This document shows positions 1 to 8,560 of a stretch of DNA of 64,000 nt, piece after piece (positions within the stretch are counted from its first letter, which is position 1; every line of letters begins with the position of its first letter). Source of the stretch: RPQJ01 sp963732415 (GTDB taxonomy: Bacteria > Pseudomonadota > Gammaproteobacteria > Steroidobacterales > Steroidobacteraceae). The stretch lies in NCBI GenBank assembly GCA_963732415.1, contig CAVSZK010000019.1, positions 62,001 to 126,000 on the forward strand. The letters run 5' to 3'. The notes below the pieces were generated by a model. It had not been told where the DNA came from. It did no database searches and worked only from the letters and a program-made list of their open reading frames with translations. Both the position numbers and the translations under genes were made by a program.

Positions 1-2
1 TG

Positions 3-1061
3 GACAATCCGTCCACACTTTCGGTGGAGGATGCAGCCAACCAGTGGCGCACCCGGTTCCGTTTCCGGCTGGGCGCCGAGGCCAAGGTCACCGATAACTC
101 CAAGGTCGTATTCCAGATCGCGTCCGGCGACGGCGACCCGCGCTCCACGAACCAGACCTTCACGCAGGAGTCGTCGCAGAAGGGCATCTATATCACCCAG
201 GCGTACGCGGACTGGAAGTTCATGGATGGCGCGAACCTGCTGCTGGGCAAGCAGCCGTTGCCGTTCTGGAGGCCGGGCCAGAGCCTCTTCTGGGACGGCG
301 ACGTCAATCCGGAAGCGCTTGCGGTCACCTTCAACCGCGGCATGTTCTTCGGCAGCGGCTACGCCTGGATGGTGCAGGAGAACTCCAACAGCAATCCGAG
401 CAACGTCAACGTCGACCCGACGATCTTCGGCACCCAGCTGGGCCTGGTGTTCCCGTTGTTCGGTGGCGAGACCAGGGTCGCGGCGCAGTACTACAACCTG
501 ACCAATGGCAAGGGCAATGCGCCGTTCTACAACGGCAACGCGTTTGGCAACACTACCTACAAGCGCAACCTGAACGGCTCCAGCACGGCCACGAACGTGC
601 TGCTGTACGACTACGAGGTACTGCAGCTTTCCGGCCAGGTCGGCATGACAGTGGCCAGCATGCCATTCAGCGTCTGGGGAGACTACGCGCGGAACATGGC
701 GTCCAACGTCGAGTACGACACCGCCTGGACACTCGGCGCGACGCTGGGCAAGGCCTCGAACGCCAAGACCTGGGAGGCCGGGGTGCTGTATGAATCGATG
801 GACAACGATGCGATGTTCGCCCAGTTCATCGACTCCGACTTCGGTGGCGGTGTTACCGGCGTGGACGGCTGGGCATTCAAGGCTGGCTACGCGCCGGTCA
901 AGAACGTCACGGTCAACGCGACGTACTTCCTGAACACGACCAACATCAACACTGCCGCGGTCAGTGGCAATGTCGCCAGCGGACCGTATGCGGGACCGTA
1001 CGCGGTCGGGAAGGACATGAATTACGACCGATTTCAGCTCGACGTGAACTACAAGTTCTAA
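3..1061 (+). CDS. Putative outer-membrane porin, 5' end missing
   Basis: C-terminal 352 residues of a beta-barrel outer-membrane protein; the open frame runs back past the first base, so the signal peptide and start lie outside the window. Alternating hydrophobic/polar strands, many Gly, Asn and aromatic residues, no cysteines, and a terminal Phe (NYKF) typical of Bam-inserted barrels. The pattern (RFRLGAEAKVTDNSKVVFQ, LLLGKQPLPFW) resembles the 'putative porin' (Porin_5) family. Its substrate cannot be read from sequence. It lies 148 bp before a phoU gene, so phosphate or another anion is a possible substrate, but that is inference. A GTG at 24 is internal and not the start. A hairpin terminator follows. 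Confidence 0.75.
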   Translation, partial: DNPSTLSVEDAANQWRTRFRFRLGAEAKVTDNSKVVFQIASGDGDPRSTNQTFTQESSQKGIYITQAYADWKFMDGANLLLGKQPLPFWRPGQSLFWDGDVNPEALAVTFNRGMFFGSGYAWMVQENSNSNPSNVNVDPTIFGTQLGLVFPLFGGETRVAAQYYNLTNGKGNAPFYNGNAFGNTTYKRNLNGSSTATNVLLYDYEVLQLSGQVGMTVASMPFSVWGDYARNMASNVEYDTAWTLGATLGKASNAKTWEAGVLYESMDNDAMFAQFIDSDFGGGVTGVDGWAFKAGYAPVKNVTVNATYFLNTTNINTAAVSGNVASGPYAGPYAVGKDMNYDRFQLDVNYKF

Positions 1062-1078
1062 GGACCTGCCAGTCCACA

Positions 1079-1112
1079 GCGGCCCCGGTGCGCGAAAGTG
1101 CACCGGGGCCGC
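1079..1112 (+). terminator. Hairpin terminator after the porin gene
   Basis: Perfect 13-bp inverted repeat, GCGGCCCCGGTGC (1079-1091) and GCACCGGGGCCGC (1100-1112), with an 8-nt loop (gcgaaagt). It begins 18 bp after the porin stop. The following bases (aattctgt) are only weakly T-rich, so termination may be partial. Confidence 0.7.
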
Positions 1113-1134
1113 AATTCTGTGCAGACCGCGCAGC

Positions 1135-1186
1135 GCGGGTATACGGCGGGTATACCGCTTGCCCCTTGAAACCGGCTAATGTATAC
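1135..1186 (+). repeat. Repeated GTATAC elements upstream of phoU
   Basis: GCGGGTATAC occurs at 1135-1144 and again at 1146-1155, an 11-bp period (one helical turn), and a third GTATAC lies at 1181-1186. All are in the 150-bp gap between the porin terminator and the first phoU. GTATAC is itself a palindrome, so each could be half of a regulator or promoter site. No clear -35/-10 pair was found. Confidence 0.4.
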
Positions 1187-1209
1187 GGTCGCATCTTCTG
1201 GAGGCCCGC

Positions 1210-1953
1210 ATGGAAACGTCCGACCTGTCACATCACATCATGAGCCGCTTCAATGCGGACCTGGAGGGGGTGCGGTCCTCGGTCCTGCAGATGGGCGGCA
1301 TGGTCGAGCAGCAACTGCTCGACGGCGTCAAGGCGCTCTATACGGGTGACAGCCGGCTCGGCGAGGAAGTGGTGCGCCTCGACCACAGGGTCAACTCCAT
1401 GGAAGTGGCGATAGACGAAGACTGCAGCCGCATCCTGGCGACCCGCAGTCCGACTGCATCGGACCTGCGGCTGATCGTCGCGGTCATCAAGACCATTACG
1501 GACCTCGAGCGTATCGGCGACGAAGCTGAGAAGCTCGGCCGCATCGCATCGCGCATGGCAACGCTCGAGCGGCCGACTGACCGTTACCGCGAGATCAAGC
1601 ACATCGGCGACCTGGTTGCGGACATGCTGCACGGCGCGCTCGACGCGGTGGCGCGCATGGACACCGACGCGGCGCTCGCGGTGGCCCGCAAGGACCGCAC
1701 CGTGGACGAGGAATACGAGGCGGTCCAGCGCCAGTGCATCACGTTCATGATGGAAGACCCGCGCTCGATCCGTCGCGCGCTCGACGTGCTGTTCGTCGCG
1801 CGGGCGCTGGAGCGCATCGGCGACCACGCCAAGAACATCTGCGAGTACGTGATCTACATGGTGTTCGCCAAGGACATACGACACCTGTCCATCGAAGACG
1901 TCGAGACGGAACTGGGCGCTGCGCGCAATGCCCACAAGGCCGGCCCGGGCTGA
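1210..1953 (+). CDS. phoU: Phosphate signalling protein PhoU (canonical copy)
   Basis: PhoU links the Pst transporter to the PhoR/PhoB two-component system and keeps the Pho regulon off when phosphate is plentiful; it is cytoplasmic and helical. The 247 residues show both three-helix-bundle repeats with their metal-binding motifs, LERIGDEAEKLGR and ALERIGDHAKNICEYV, plus the family phrases ASDLRLI and TFMMEDPR. The start is supported by GGAGG at 1200-1204, five bases before the ATG. Although this is the more typical PhoU, it sits apart from pstSCAB, between a porin and dsbB. A second, less typical PhoU closes the pst operon at 7785-8564. Confidence 0.93.
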   Translation: METSDLSHHIMSRFNADLEGVRSSVLQMGGMVEQQLLDGVKALYTGDSRLGEEVVRLDHRVNSMEVAIDEDCSRILATRSPTASDLRLIVAVIKTITDLERIGDEAEKLGRIASRMATLERPTDRYREIKHIGDLVADMLHGALDAVARMDTDAALAVARKDRTVDEEYEAVQRQCITFMMEDPRSIRRALDVLFVARALERIGDHAKNICEYVIYMVFAKDIRHLSIEDVETELGAARNAHKAGPG

Positions 1954-1986
1954 GCATGGATCCGACCAGCATGTTTCCGCGCCTGG

Positions 1987-2484
1987 GTGACTCGTCGCAC
2001 CGGTAACCTGCTCGGGTTCCTCGCCTGCGTGGCATTGATGTCCTACGCGCTGTTCGTGCAGTACGGGCTGCGCCTCGAACCGTGCCCGCTGTGCGTCCTG
2101 CAGCGAATCTCGGTGATCAGCGCCGGGCTGCTGTTCCTCGCCGCATTCATCCACAACCCGGGCGACCGCTGGGCCCGGGTCTACGGCGTGCTGATCGACG
2201 TTGCGGCGCTCGGCGGAATCCTGGTCGCATCGCGCCACATCTGGATCATTGCCCAGCCTCCTGGATCGGTCGCCGAGTGTGGCGCGAGCCTCGACTACAT
2301 GATGGACGTGCTGCCGCTGCACGAGGTGCTGGGCAAGGTGCTGTCGGGTTCCGGCGAATGCGCGAAGATTGACTGGATGTTCCTCGGCCTCAACATGCCG
2401 ACCTGGGTGCTGATGTGCCTGGTGGGCGTGGGCCTGTGGGGCGTGCTGGTCAACTGGTTTGCGCCAGCCGCGGCTCGCAGATAG
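1987..2484 (+). CDS. dsbB: Disulfide bond formation protein B
   Basis: Inner-membrane quinone reductase that re-oxidises periplasmic DsbA and passes the electrons to ubiquinone. The 165-residue protein has four hydrophobic segments and the two essential cysteine pairs: C33/C36 in the PCPLC motif and C98/C125 in the second periplasmic loop. The start is a GTG, 33 bp after the phoU stop, with no strong ribosome site. It converges on dapE with only 15 bp between the two stop codons. Confidence 0.93.
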   Translation: MTRRTGNLLGFLACVALMSYALFVQYGLRLEPCPLCVLQRISVISAGLLFLAAFIHNPGDRWARVYGVLIDVAALGGILVASRHIWIIAQPPGSVAECGASLDYMMDVLPLHEVLGKVLSGSGECAKIDWMFLGLNMPTWVLMCLVGVGLWGVLVNWFAPAAARR

Positions 2485-2499
2485 GCGGCTGCGCTGTCG

Positions 2500-3639
2500 C
2501 TAGCGGCCTGCTCCCGTCAGGATTCTCTCCATCACCCTTTCGTAGATCGACGACAGCGCGTCGACGTCCGCGACGCGGACACATTCGTTCACCTTGTGGA
2601 TCGTGCCATTGGCAACGCCAATCTCCACCACCTGCGCGCCGGTGGGCGAGATGAATCGCCCATCGGACGTGCCGCCGGTGGTCGAGAATGCGGGCTTCGC
2701 GCCCGTGACATCGCTGACGGCCGTCGAGACCGCTTCGGTCAGCAACCCCGGTTGGGTGAAGAACGGCAGCCCCGACACGAACCACTCGAGCGTGTAGTTC
2801 ACACGGTGGCGGTCGAGAATTTCGTGTACTGCGAGCTGCAGCGATTCGACCGTCTGCTCGGTCGAGAACCGCAGGTTGAACCGAACCTTCATCTCGCCGG
2901 GAATCACGTTCGGCGCGCCGGTGCCGGCCGACAGGTTCGAGACCTGGAACGACGTCGGCTGGAAATAGTCGTTGCCTGCATCCCAATGCCGCGCCACCAG
3001 CTCCGCCAGGGCGGGGGCGAAACCGTGCACCGGATTGTCGGCCAGGTGAGGGTAGGCGATGTGTCCCTGTACGCCGTGCACGGTCAGTCGACCCGAAAGC
3101 GACCCGCGCCGGCCGATCTTGATCGTATCGCCGAGCAGGTCATGGCTGGTGGGTTCGCCGACGACGCAATAGTCGATTTTCTCGCCGCGGGCCTCGAGCA
3201 GGTCCACCACGCGCCGCGTGCCGTCAATCGCCGGGCCTTCCTCGTCGCTGGTCAACAGGAAGGCGAGGCTGCCGGCATGCCGTGGATGACTGGCGACGAA
3301 CCGTTCGGTCGCCGTGACCATGGCCGCGAGCCCGCTCTTCATGTCGGCCGCGCCGCGTCCGTACAGGACGCCGTCCTGGATCACCGGCTCGAATGGATCG
3401 GTGCGCCAGTCTTCGCGAGGACCGGTGGGCACGACGTCGGTGTGGCCGGCGAAGCAGAGCACCGGCTGGTCGGAGCCGCGCCGGGCCCACAGGTTGTCGA
3501 CCGGGCCGAATTTCAGCCGCTCGATGCGGAACCCGAGCGGCCCGAGACGTGCCTCGATCAGGTCCAGGCAGCCGTGGTCGTCGGGGCTGACCGAGGGCCG
3601 GCGCATCAGTTCTTCGGTGATTTCGAGCGTCTGTGACAT
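2500..3639 (-). CDS. dapE: Succinyl-diaminopimelate desuccinylase
   Basis: Hydrolyses N-succinyl-LL-diaminopimelate to LL-diaminopimelate and succinate in lysine and peptidoglycan synthesis. The 379 residues are an M20 zinc peptidase: H66 and D68 in FAGHTDVVPTG, D99 in GAADMKSG, E133/E134 in SDEEGPAIDGT, and E162 in VGEPTS. The ATG at 3639 gives MSQTLEITEELMRRPSVSP, matching the usual DapE N-terminus; an upstream in-frame extension to 3822 is open but unlike the family. No Shine-Dalgarno precedes the ATG; a tandem 13-bp repeat lies there instead. Its pathway partner dapD is 5 kb away on the same strand, across the pst operon. Confidence 0.95.
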   Translation of the reverse strand: MSQTLEITEELMRRPSVSPDDHGCLDLIEARLGPLGFRIERLKFGPVDNLWARRGSDQPVLCFAGHTDVVPTGPREDWRTDPFEPVIQDGVLYGRGAADMKSGLAAMVTATERFVASHPRHAGSLAFLLTSDEEGPAIDGTRRVVDLLEARGEKIDYCVVGEPTSHDLLGDTIKIGRRGSLSGRLTVHGVQGHIAYPHLADNPVHGFAPALAELVARHWDAGNDYFQPTSFQVSNLSAGTGAPNVIPGEMKVRFNLRFSTEQTVESLQLAVHEILDRHRVNYTLEWFVSGLPFFTQPGLLTEAVSTAVSDVTGAKPAFSTTGGTSDGRFISPTGAQVVEIGVANGTIHKVNECVRVADVDALSSIYERVMERILTGAGR

Positions 3640-3640
3640 T

Positions 3641-3666
3641 GATCTGTAACGTTGATTTGTAACGTT
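3641..3666. repeat. Tandem 13-bp repeat abutting the dapE start
   Basis: GATCTGTAACGTT (3641-3653) is followed at once by GATTTGTAACGTT (3654-3666), with one mismatch. Each copy holds the palindrome AACGTT. The pair begins 2 bp upstream of the dapE ATG and occupies the place of the ribosome site. Read toward dapE it contains TTGAAC, then TACAAA or TACAGA, so it may overlap a promoter or operator. Confidence 0.55.
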
Positions 3667-3764
3667 CAAAGGACAGGTTTTGCCCGGCCCTGCGGCACAA
3701 GGCAGGGCACGCGGTGTATATCGGAGCGAGGGCGGAGGCACAAGTCGTGGTGTTGCGAGCCGGC

Positions 3765-3782
3765 CTGTAATACTGCTGTCAT
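3765..3782 (+). promoter_or_regulatory. Pho box (PhoB site) upstream of pstS
   Basis: CTGTAAT-ACTG-CTGTCAT: two 7-bp direct repeats with an 11-bp period. This is the known PhoB-binding arrangement, with one half perfect and the other one base off the CTGTCAT consensus. It lies 74 bp before the pstS ATG on the coding strand, the place where PhoB substitutes for a -35 element. No convincing -10 was seen downstream. Confidence 0.8.
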
Positions 3783-3855
3783 AAGTTCCCCGCACACTCC
3801 GCGCATCGATTGGTCCGGTCATTACAGCACCCCAACGTTGCAGAGGGTTAACTCC

Positions 3856-4860
3856 ATGAACTTGTGGCAGAAATTTGCGGTCCCGGCGCTGTTCGTCGGC
3901 GTCATTGCGGTCGGCGCGCCCGAGCGGGCAATGGCCCAGGCCGCTTCAATCAAGATCGACGGTTCCAGCACGGTTTTCCCGATCTCCGAGGCGCTGGCGG
4001 AGGAATTCCAGATCTCGAAGCGTGGCAAGGTCCACGTGACCGTCGGCATCGCCGGCTCGGGCGGCGGCTTCAAGAAGTTCTGCCGCGGCGAGACCGACAT
4101 CTCCAACGCCTCGCGGCCGATCCTGGCCGAGGAAATGGAAGCCTGCCGCAAGGCCGGCATCACGTACATGGAGCTTCCGATCGCGTTCGACGCGCTGACG
4201 GTGGTGATCAACCCGGCTAATACCTGGGTCAAGTCGATGACGGTAGCGGAACTGAGGAAGATCTGGGAACCGGCCGCACAGGGCCGCATCATGAACTGGA
4301 ACCAGGTGCGCTCCGGATTCCCGTCCGAGAAGCTCTCGCTGTTCGGGCCGGGCACGGATTCCGGCACGTTCGACTATTTCACCGAGGCGATCAATGGCAA
4401 GGCGAAGGCGAGCCGCGCCGACTACACGGCCAGCGAAGACGACAACACGCTGGTGCAGGGTGTGGTGAACAGCAAGGGCGGGCTCGGGTACTTCGGCTTC
4501 GCGTACTACGCGGCCCACAAGGACAAGCTGACGGCGGTGCCGATCGACGGAGGCAAGGGCCCGGTCGTTCCGAGCGCAGAGAACGTCATCAACGGCACCT
4601 ACCAGCCGCTGTCACGGCCGCTGTTCATGTACGTGAAGGTGTCTGCGGCGTCGCGCCCCGAGGTGCAGGAGTTCATCAAGTTCTGCCTGAGCAAGGGCGC
4701 CGCGTTAGTGACGGAAGTGGGCTATGTGCCGCTGCCGCCTGACGCCTACGCAACGGTGATGCAGCACTTCAATGAGCGCAAGACGGGCACGGTGTTCGGC
4801 GGGGTGCCCAAGGTAGGCCTCACGATCGACCAGCTGCTGACGATGGAACGCAAAGAGTAA
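3856..4860 (+). CDS. pstS: Periplasmic phosphate-binding protein PstS
   Basis: Captures inorganic phosphate in the periplasm and delivers it to PstC/PstA. The ATG at 3856 gives a Sec signal peptide with likely cleavage after AMA (residue 26), then the phosphate-loop motif DGSSTVFPI (35-43). Further family features are GSGGGFKKFCRGETDI and FGPGTDSGTFDYF. At 334 residues it matches the PstS form of TIGR02136 better than the enterobacterial one. A longer frame open from 3652 has no signal-like start. First gene of pstSCAB-phoU, preceded by a Pho box and followed by a strong hairpin before pstC. Confidence 0.95.
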   Translation: MNLWQKFAVPALFVGVIAVGAPERAMAQAASIKIDGSSTVFPISEALAEEFQISKRGKVHVTVGIAGSGGGFKKFCRGETDISNASRPILAEEMEACRKAGITYMELPIAFDALTVVINPANTWVKSMTVAELRKIWEPAAQGRIMNWNQVRSGFPSEKLSLFGPGTDSGTFDYFTEAINGKAKASRADYTASEDDNTLVQGVVNSKGGLGYFGFAYYAAHKDKLTAVPIDGGKGPVVPSAENVINGTYQPLSRPLFMYVKVSAASRPEVQEFIKFCLSKGAALVTEVGYVPLPPDAYATVMQHFNERKTGTVFGGVPKVGLTIDQLLTMERKE

Positions 4861-4891
4861 GTAATCGCCTGCCTGGCGGTGCGATTATGAA

Positions 4892-4922
4892 GCGGGGAGG
4901 CGCCGGAAACGGCCCTCCCCGC
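4892..4922 (+). terminator. Intra-operon hairpin between pstS and pstC
   Basis: GCGGGGAGG (4892-4900) pairs with CCTCCCCGC (4914-4922). Inside, after one bulged C, GCCG pairs with CGGC around a GAAA tetraloop (4906-4909). This 13-bp G+C stem lies 31 bp after the pstS stop and is followed only by AGTTTC. It fits a partial terminator or a 3' stabiliser that lets pstS mRNA accumulate above pstCAB, a common need for binding-protein operons. Confidence 0.65.
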
Positions 4923-5013
4923 AGTTTCGCCAATCAGGGTCGCGCGCATCGCATGATGCCGCTAGACTTTCGCCCGCCGGGGCACGAACGAGAGCGGGAA
5001 GGGTGGTTCGGTC

Positions 5014-5940
5014 ATGAGCCGTTCAAAAGCGCTGGACTCACGGGGCATGTTCGCGTCACTTGCGTACCGCAAGGCCCGCGACCGGATCGTCGAGTTCGTG
5101 CTGATGCTCGCCGGCCTGGTGGCGGTGTTCACGACCGTGGCCATCGTGTTCATCCTGCTGAAGGAATCGGCCGCATTCTTCGAGCACGTGTCGGTCCGTG
5201 AGTTCCTTACGGACAGCCAGTGGACGCCGCTGTTCGCGGACGCACACTACGGCATCATGCCGCTGGTTGCGGGGACGCTGACCGTCACCGGGGTCGCGCT
5301 TGCGGTCGCAATCCCGCTCGGCACGATCATCGCCATCTACCTGTCCGAATTCGCGCCGCACCGGCTGCGCGAGACGGTGAAACCCGTCCTCGAGCTGCTC
5401 GGTGCCGTGCCCACGGTCGTCTACGGCTATTTCGCGCTGCTGATCGTGACGCCGCTTCTGCAGAATCTGATGCCCGAACTGCCGGGTTTCAACATGCTGA
5501 GCCCCGGCCTGGTGATCGGGGTGATGATCGTGCCGTACATCGCCTCGCTCAGCGAAGACGCAATGCGTGCCGTGCCGCGCTACATGCGCGAAGGCTCCTA
5601 CGCGATGGGCGCAACGAAGTACCAGACCGCTCTCGGAGTGGTGGTGCCCGGCGCCTTCTCGGGAATCGCGGCCGCGTACATCCTCGGGATTTCGCGCGCG
5701 ATCGGCGAAACCATGGTGGTGGCCATTGCCGCTGGCATGCAGCCCAACCTTTCGTTCAACCCGACCGAGCCGTCGCAGACCATTACTGCGTACATCGTGC
5801 AGGTGAGCCTCGGTGACCTGCCGCACGGCGGCATCGGCTACCAGAGCATCTTCGCCGCGGGGCTGGTGCTGCTGCTGATGACGCTGGTGTTCAACGTGCT
5901 GGGCTTTTTCCTCACCCGCAAGTTCCGCGAGGCGTACTGA
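5014..5940 (+). CDS. pstC: Phosphate ABC transporter permease PstC
   Basis: Inner-membrane permease that forms the phosphate channel with PstA. The 308 residues have six hydrophobic segments. The first follows a cytoplasmic tail (RKARDRIVEFVLMLAGLV), and the permease EAA-type loop lies near EGSYAMGATKYQTALGVVVP, where PstB docks. The ATG at 5014 is preceded by a purine-rich gcgggaagggtgg. The stop shares its A with the pstA ATG (TGATG), implying translational coupling. Confidence 0.95.
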   Translation: MSRSKALDSRGMFASLAYRKARDRIVEFVLMLAGLVAVFTTVAIVFILLKESAAFFEHVSVREFLTDSQWTPLFADAHYGIMPLVAGTLTVTGVALAVAIPLGTIIAIYLSEFAPHRLRETVKPVLELLGAVPTVVYGYFALLIVTPLLQNLMPELPGFNMLSPGLVIGVMIVPYIASLSEDAMRAVPRYMREGSYAMGATKYQTALGVVVPGAFSGIAAAYILGISRAIGETMVVAIAAGMQPNLSFNPTEPSQTITAYIVQVSLGDLPHGGIGYQSIFAAGLVLLLMTLVFNVLGFFLTRKFREAY

Positions 5941-6872
5941 TGGCCGCCGATGCACAGTTGACGCTTGAGGAGATCCGTCGCGGGCTTGGATGGCGCAAGC
6001 AGGTCGACAAGCTGTTCGTGATCGTCGGGCTGCTGATCATGATTGGCTGTCTCGGAATCCTCGCGTACCTGTTCCTGGACCTGGTACGCGACGGCGCGCC
6101 GCGATTCGGCTGGAAGTTCTTCGCGAACTTCCCGTCCCGCAAGGCGGAGAACGCGGGAATCCTGTCACCTGCGGTGGGCACCGCGCTGATCATGGTCGTG
6201 ACGGCGCTGGTTTCGCTGCCGGTTGGCGTTGCGGCGGCGATCTACCTCGAGGAGTACGCGCCAAAGAACTGGTTCACCGGCATCATCGAGATCAACGTCA
6301 CCAACCTCGCCGGCGTACCCTCGATCGTCTACGGCCTGCTCGCGCTGGGTCTTTTCGTCTACCAGTTCGGGCTCGGCCAGAGCATCCTCACGGCCGGGCT
6401 GACGCTGGCGCTGCTGATCCTGCCGATCGTGATCGTCGCCACCCGCGAATCGCTTCGCTCGGTGCCGAAGGCCATCCGCGAGGCTGCCTACGGGCTCGGC
6501 GCGACGCGCTGGGAAGTCACCAAGGACCACGTGCTGCCGTACTCGACCGGTGGAATCCTCACCGGCCTGATCCTCGGCCTTTCGCGGGCCATCGGCGAGA
6601 CAGCACCGATCATCACCATCGGGGCATTGGCGTTCATCGCGTTCCTGCCGCCATCTCCAGTCACCGGAACGTTCCCGTTCCTCAGTTTCGAATGGCTCAG
6701 GAGCGAATTCACCGCGATGCCGATCCAGATGTTCAACTGGGTCTCACGACCCGACCAGGCTTTCCAGGCGAACGCGGCGGCGGCAGGAGCGGTCCTGCTC
6801 GGCATGACGCTGCTGATGAACACGATCGCGATCGTTATCCGCTATCGCTTCCGCAAGAGAATCAACTGGTGA
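5940..6872 (+). CDS. pstA: Phosphate ABC transporter permease PstA
   Basis: Second permease subunit of the Pst channel, 310 residues. It has a cytoplasmic N-terminus, a first membrane span (LFVIVGLLIMIGCLGILAYL), a periplasmic stretch, and the conserved permease core. Family phrases include NLAGVPSIVYGLLALGLFV and the EAA-like loop AIREAAYGLGATRWEV. It overlaps pstC by one base and runs into pstB, whose ATG lies 5 bp after this stop. Confidence 0.95.
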   Translation: MAADAQLTLEEIRRGLGWRKQVDKLFVIVGLLIMIGCLGILAYLFLDLVRDGAPRFGWKFFANFPSRKAENAGILSPAVGTALIMVVTALVSLPVGVAAAIYLEEYAPKNWFTGIIEINVTNLAGVPSIVYGLLALGLFVYQFGLGQSILTAGLTLALLILPIVIVATRESLRSVPKAIREAAYGLGATRWEVTKDHVLPYSTGGILTGLILGLSRAIGETAPIITIGALAFIAFLPPSPVTGTFPFLSFEWLRSEFTAMPIQMFNWVSRPDQAFQANAAAAGAVLLGMTLLMNTIAIVIRYRFRKRINW

Positions 6873-6877
6873 GCGCC

Positions 6878-7774
6878 ATGGAAGCGACTGCAACCCCGCA
6901 CGCCGTATCCCGCTCCAACGAGGCAGCATCCATGCAAGGCGACACCGATGCCCGGCAGTCCGGTACTCCTTCGGTTTCCATCAATATGGAAGACCGCAAG
7001 CCGCTCCGTGCGAACCCGCCGAAGGCGTCGGCCGAGAAGCTCGATTTCTGGTACGGCTCGAACCATGCGTTGAAGAACATCAACATCTCGATACCGGAGA
7101 ACCAGGTCACCGCGCTGATCGGACCGTCTGGTTGCGGCAAGAGCACCTTCCTGCGCTGCTTCAACCGCATGCACGACCTGCAGGCGGACACGAAATACTC
7201 GGGCGCCATCACGCTGCGTCCGGACGACGTGAACCTGGTGGGACCGGAGACGGACCCGATCGAGGTTCGCATGCGCATCGGTATGGTGTTCCAGAAACCG
7301 AACCCGTTCCCGAAGACCGTGTTCGAGAACGTGGCCTACGGTTTGCGGCTGCGCGGGATTCGCAACCAGTCCGACCTCGGCGAGCGCGTCGAAAAGGCGC
7401 TGCGCGGCGCGGCGATCTGGGACGAGGTAAAGGACCGGCTCGACGACTCGGCGCTAGCACTCTCAGGTGGGCAGATGCAGCGAGTGTGCATCGCGCGGGC
7501 GCTGGCCACCGAGCCGGAAATCCTGCTGTTCGACGAGCCCACCTCGGCGCTCGATCCGATTGCCACGGCCAAGATCGAGGAACTGATCACCGAGTTGCGC
7601 CAGCGGGTCACGGTTCTGATCGTCACGCACAACATGCAGCAGGCGGCGCGCGTGTCGGATTTCACGGCCTTCATGTACCTGGGCGAGCTGGTCGAAGTCG
7701 ACGCCACCTCGAAGATCTTCACCAACCCGGCGAAGAAGGCCACCGAGGATTACATCACCGGCCGGTACGGCTGA
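6878..7774 (+). CDS. pstB: Phosphate ABC transporter ATPase PstB
   Basis: ATP-hydrolysing subunit that powers phosphate import. Walker A GPSGCGKST is at residues 82-90, the signature LSGGQ at 195-199, Walker B ILLFDEPTS with D219/E220, and the H-loop histidine at 251. The 298-residue length includes about 45 N-terminal residues beyond the usual start. The ATG at 6878 is preferred, but a GTG at 6869 overlapping the pstA stop and ATGs at 6932 and 6986 are also in frame. The conserved fold begins near KASAEKLDFWYG. Confidence 0.95.
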   Translation: MEATATPHAVSRSNEAASMQGDTDARQSGTPSVSINMEDRKPLRANPPKASAEKLDFWYGSNHALKNINISIPENQVTALIGPSGCGKSTFLRCFNRMHDLQADTKYSGAITLRPDDVNLVGPETDPIEVRMRIGMVFQKPNPFPKTVFENVAYGLRLRGIRNQSDLGERVEKALRGAAIWDEVKDRLDDSALALSGGQMQRVCIARALATEPEILLFDEPTSALDPIATAKIEELITELRQRVTVLIVTHNMQQAARVSDFTAFMYLGELVEVDATSKIFTNPAKKATEDYITGRYG

Positions 7775-7784
7775 CGGAAAGACA

Positions 7785-8560
7785 ATGCAGGTCGACGAGC
7801 AGGTCGAGACAGCTTCGGACGACGGGCAGTTACCGTTGCGGGAGACTCCAGGCGGTGTCTCGGCGGGTGGCGGCGACCCGGTCGAGGGCCACACATCGAA
7901 GACGGTGGAGCAGACGCTGATCGGCCTGCGAATGCACGCCGTGGAGATGGGCGGCCTGGTCATCGACCAGGTGGGCGCCGCGGTGAAGTCGCTGCTCGAG
8001 CGCGACGCGCACCTGGCGGAGCTGGTGCTGTCGCGCGAGCCGCTGGTCAACGACTACGACGACAGGCTCGATCAAGACAGTCTCATGTATATCGCCTTGC
8101 AGCAGCCGGTCGCGAACGACCTGCGCATGGCGCGCGCGGTGGCACGCGTCGGCCTCGAGCTCGAGCGCGTCGGCGATGAATCGAAGAAGATCGCGCGTTT
8201 CGCGCTGCAGCTCGGCGCAGCGTCGGCGGGAGACCCGGTGGTCGCGGTCGCGCGTTACCTGCGGCACATGGCCGATCTCTCGATGGGCATGCTGCGCAAC
8301 GCCGTGCGTGCGCTCGACGAGAGCGATGCCGGGCTGGCGACCGAAGTGCTGGCCAGGGACAGGGAACTCGATCGCGAGTACGCGACCGCGCTGCGGCAGC
8401 TGATGTCCTACGTGATGCAGGACCACCAGTTCCTGAAGCCAACCATCGACACGATGTTCGCACTGAAGGGGCTAGAGCGTGTCGGGGACCACGCGAAGAA
8501 CGTCGCTGAGCAGGTACTCTACATGATGGGCGGCGAGAAACCCGTCAAGCCGAAGTCTGG

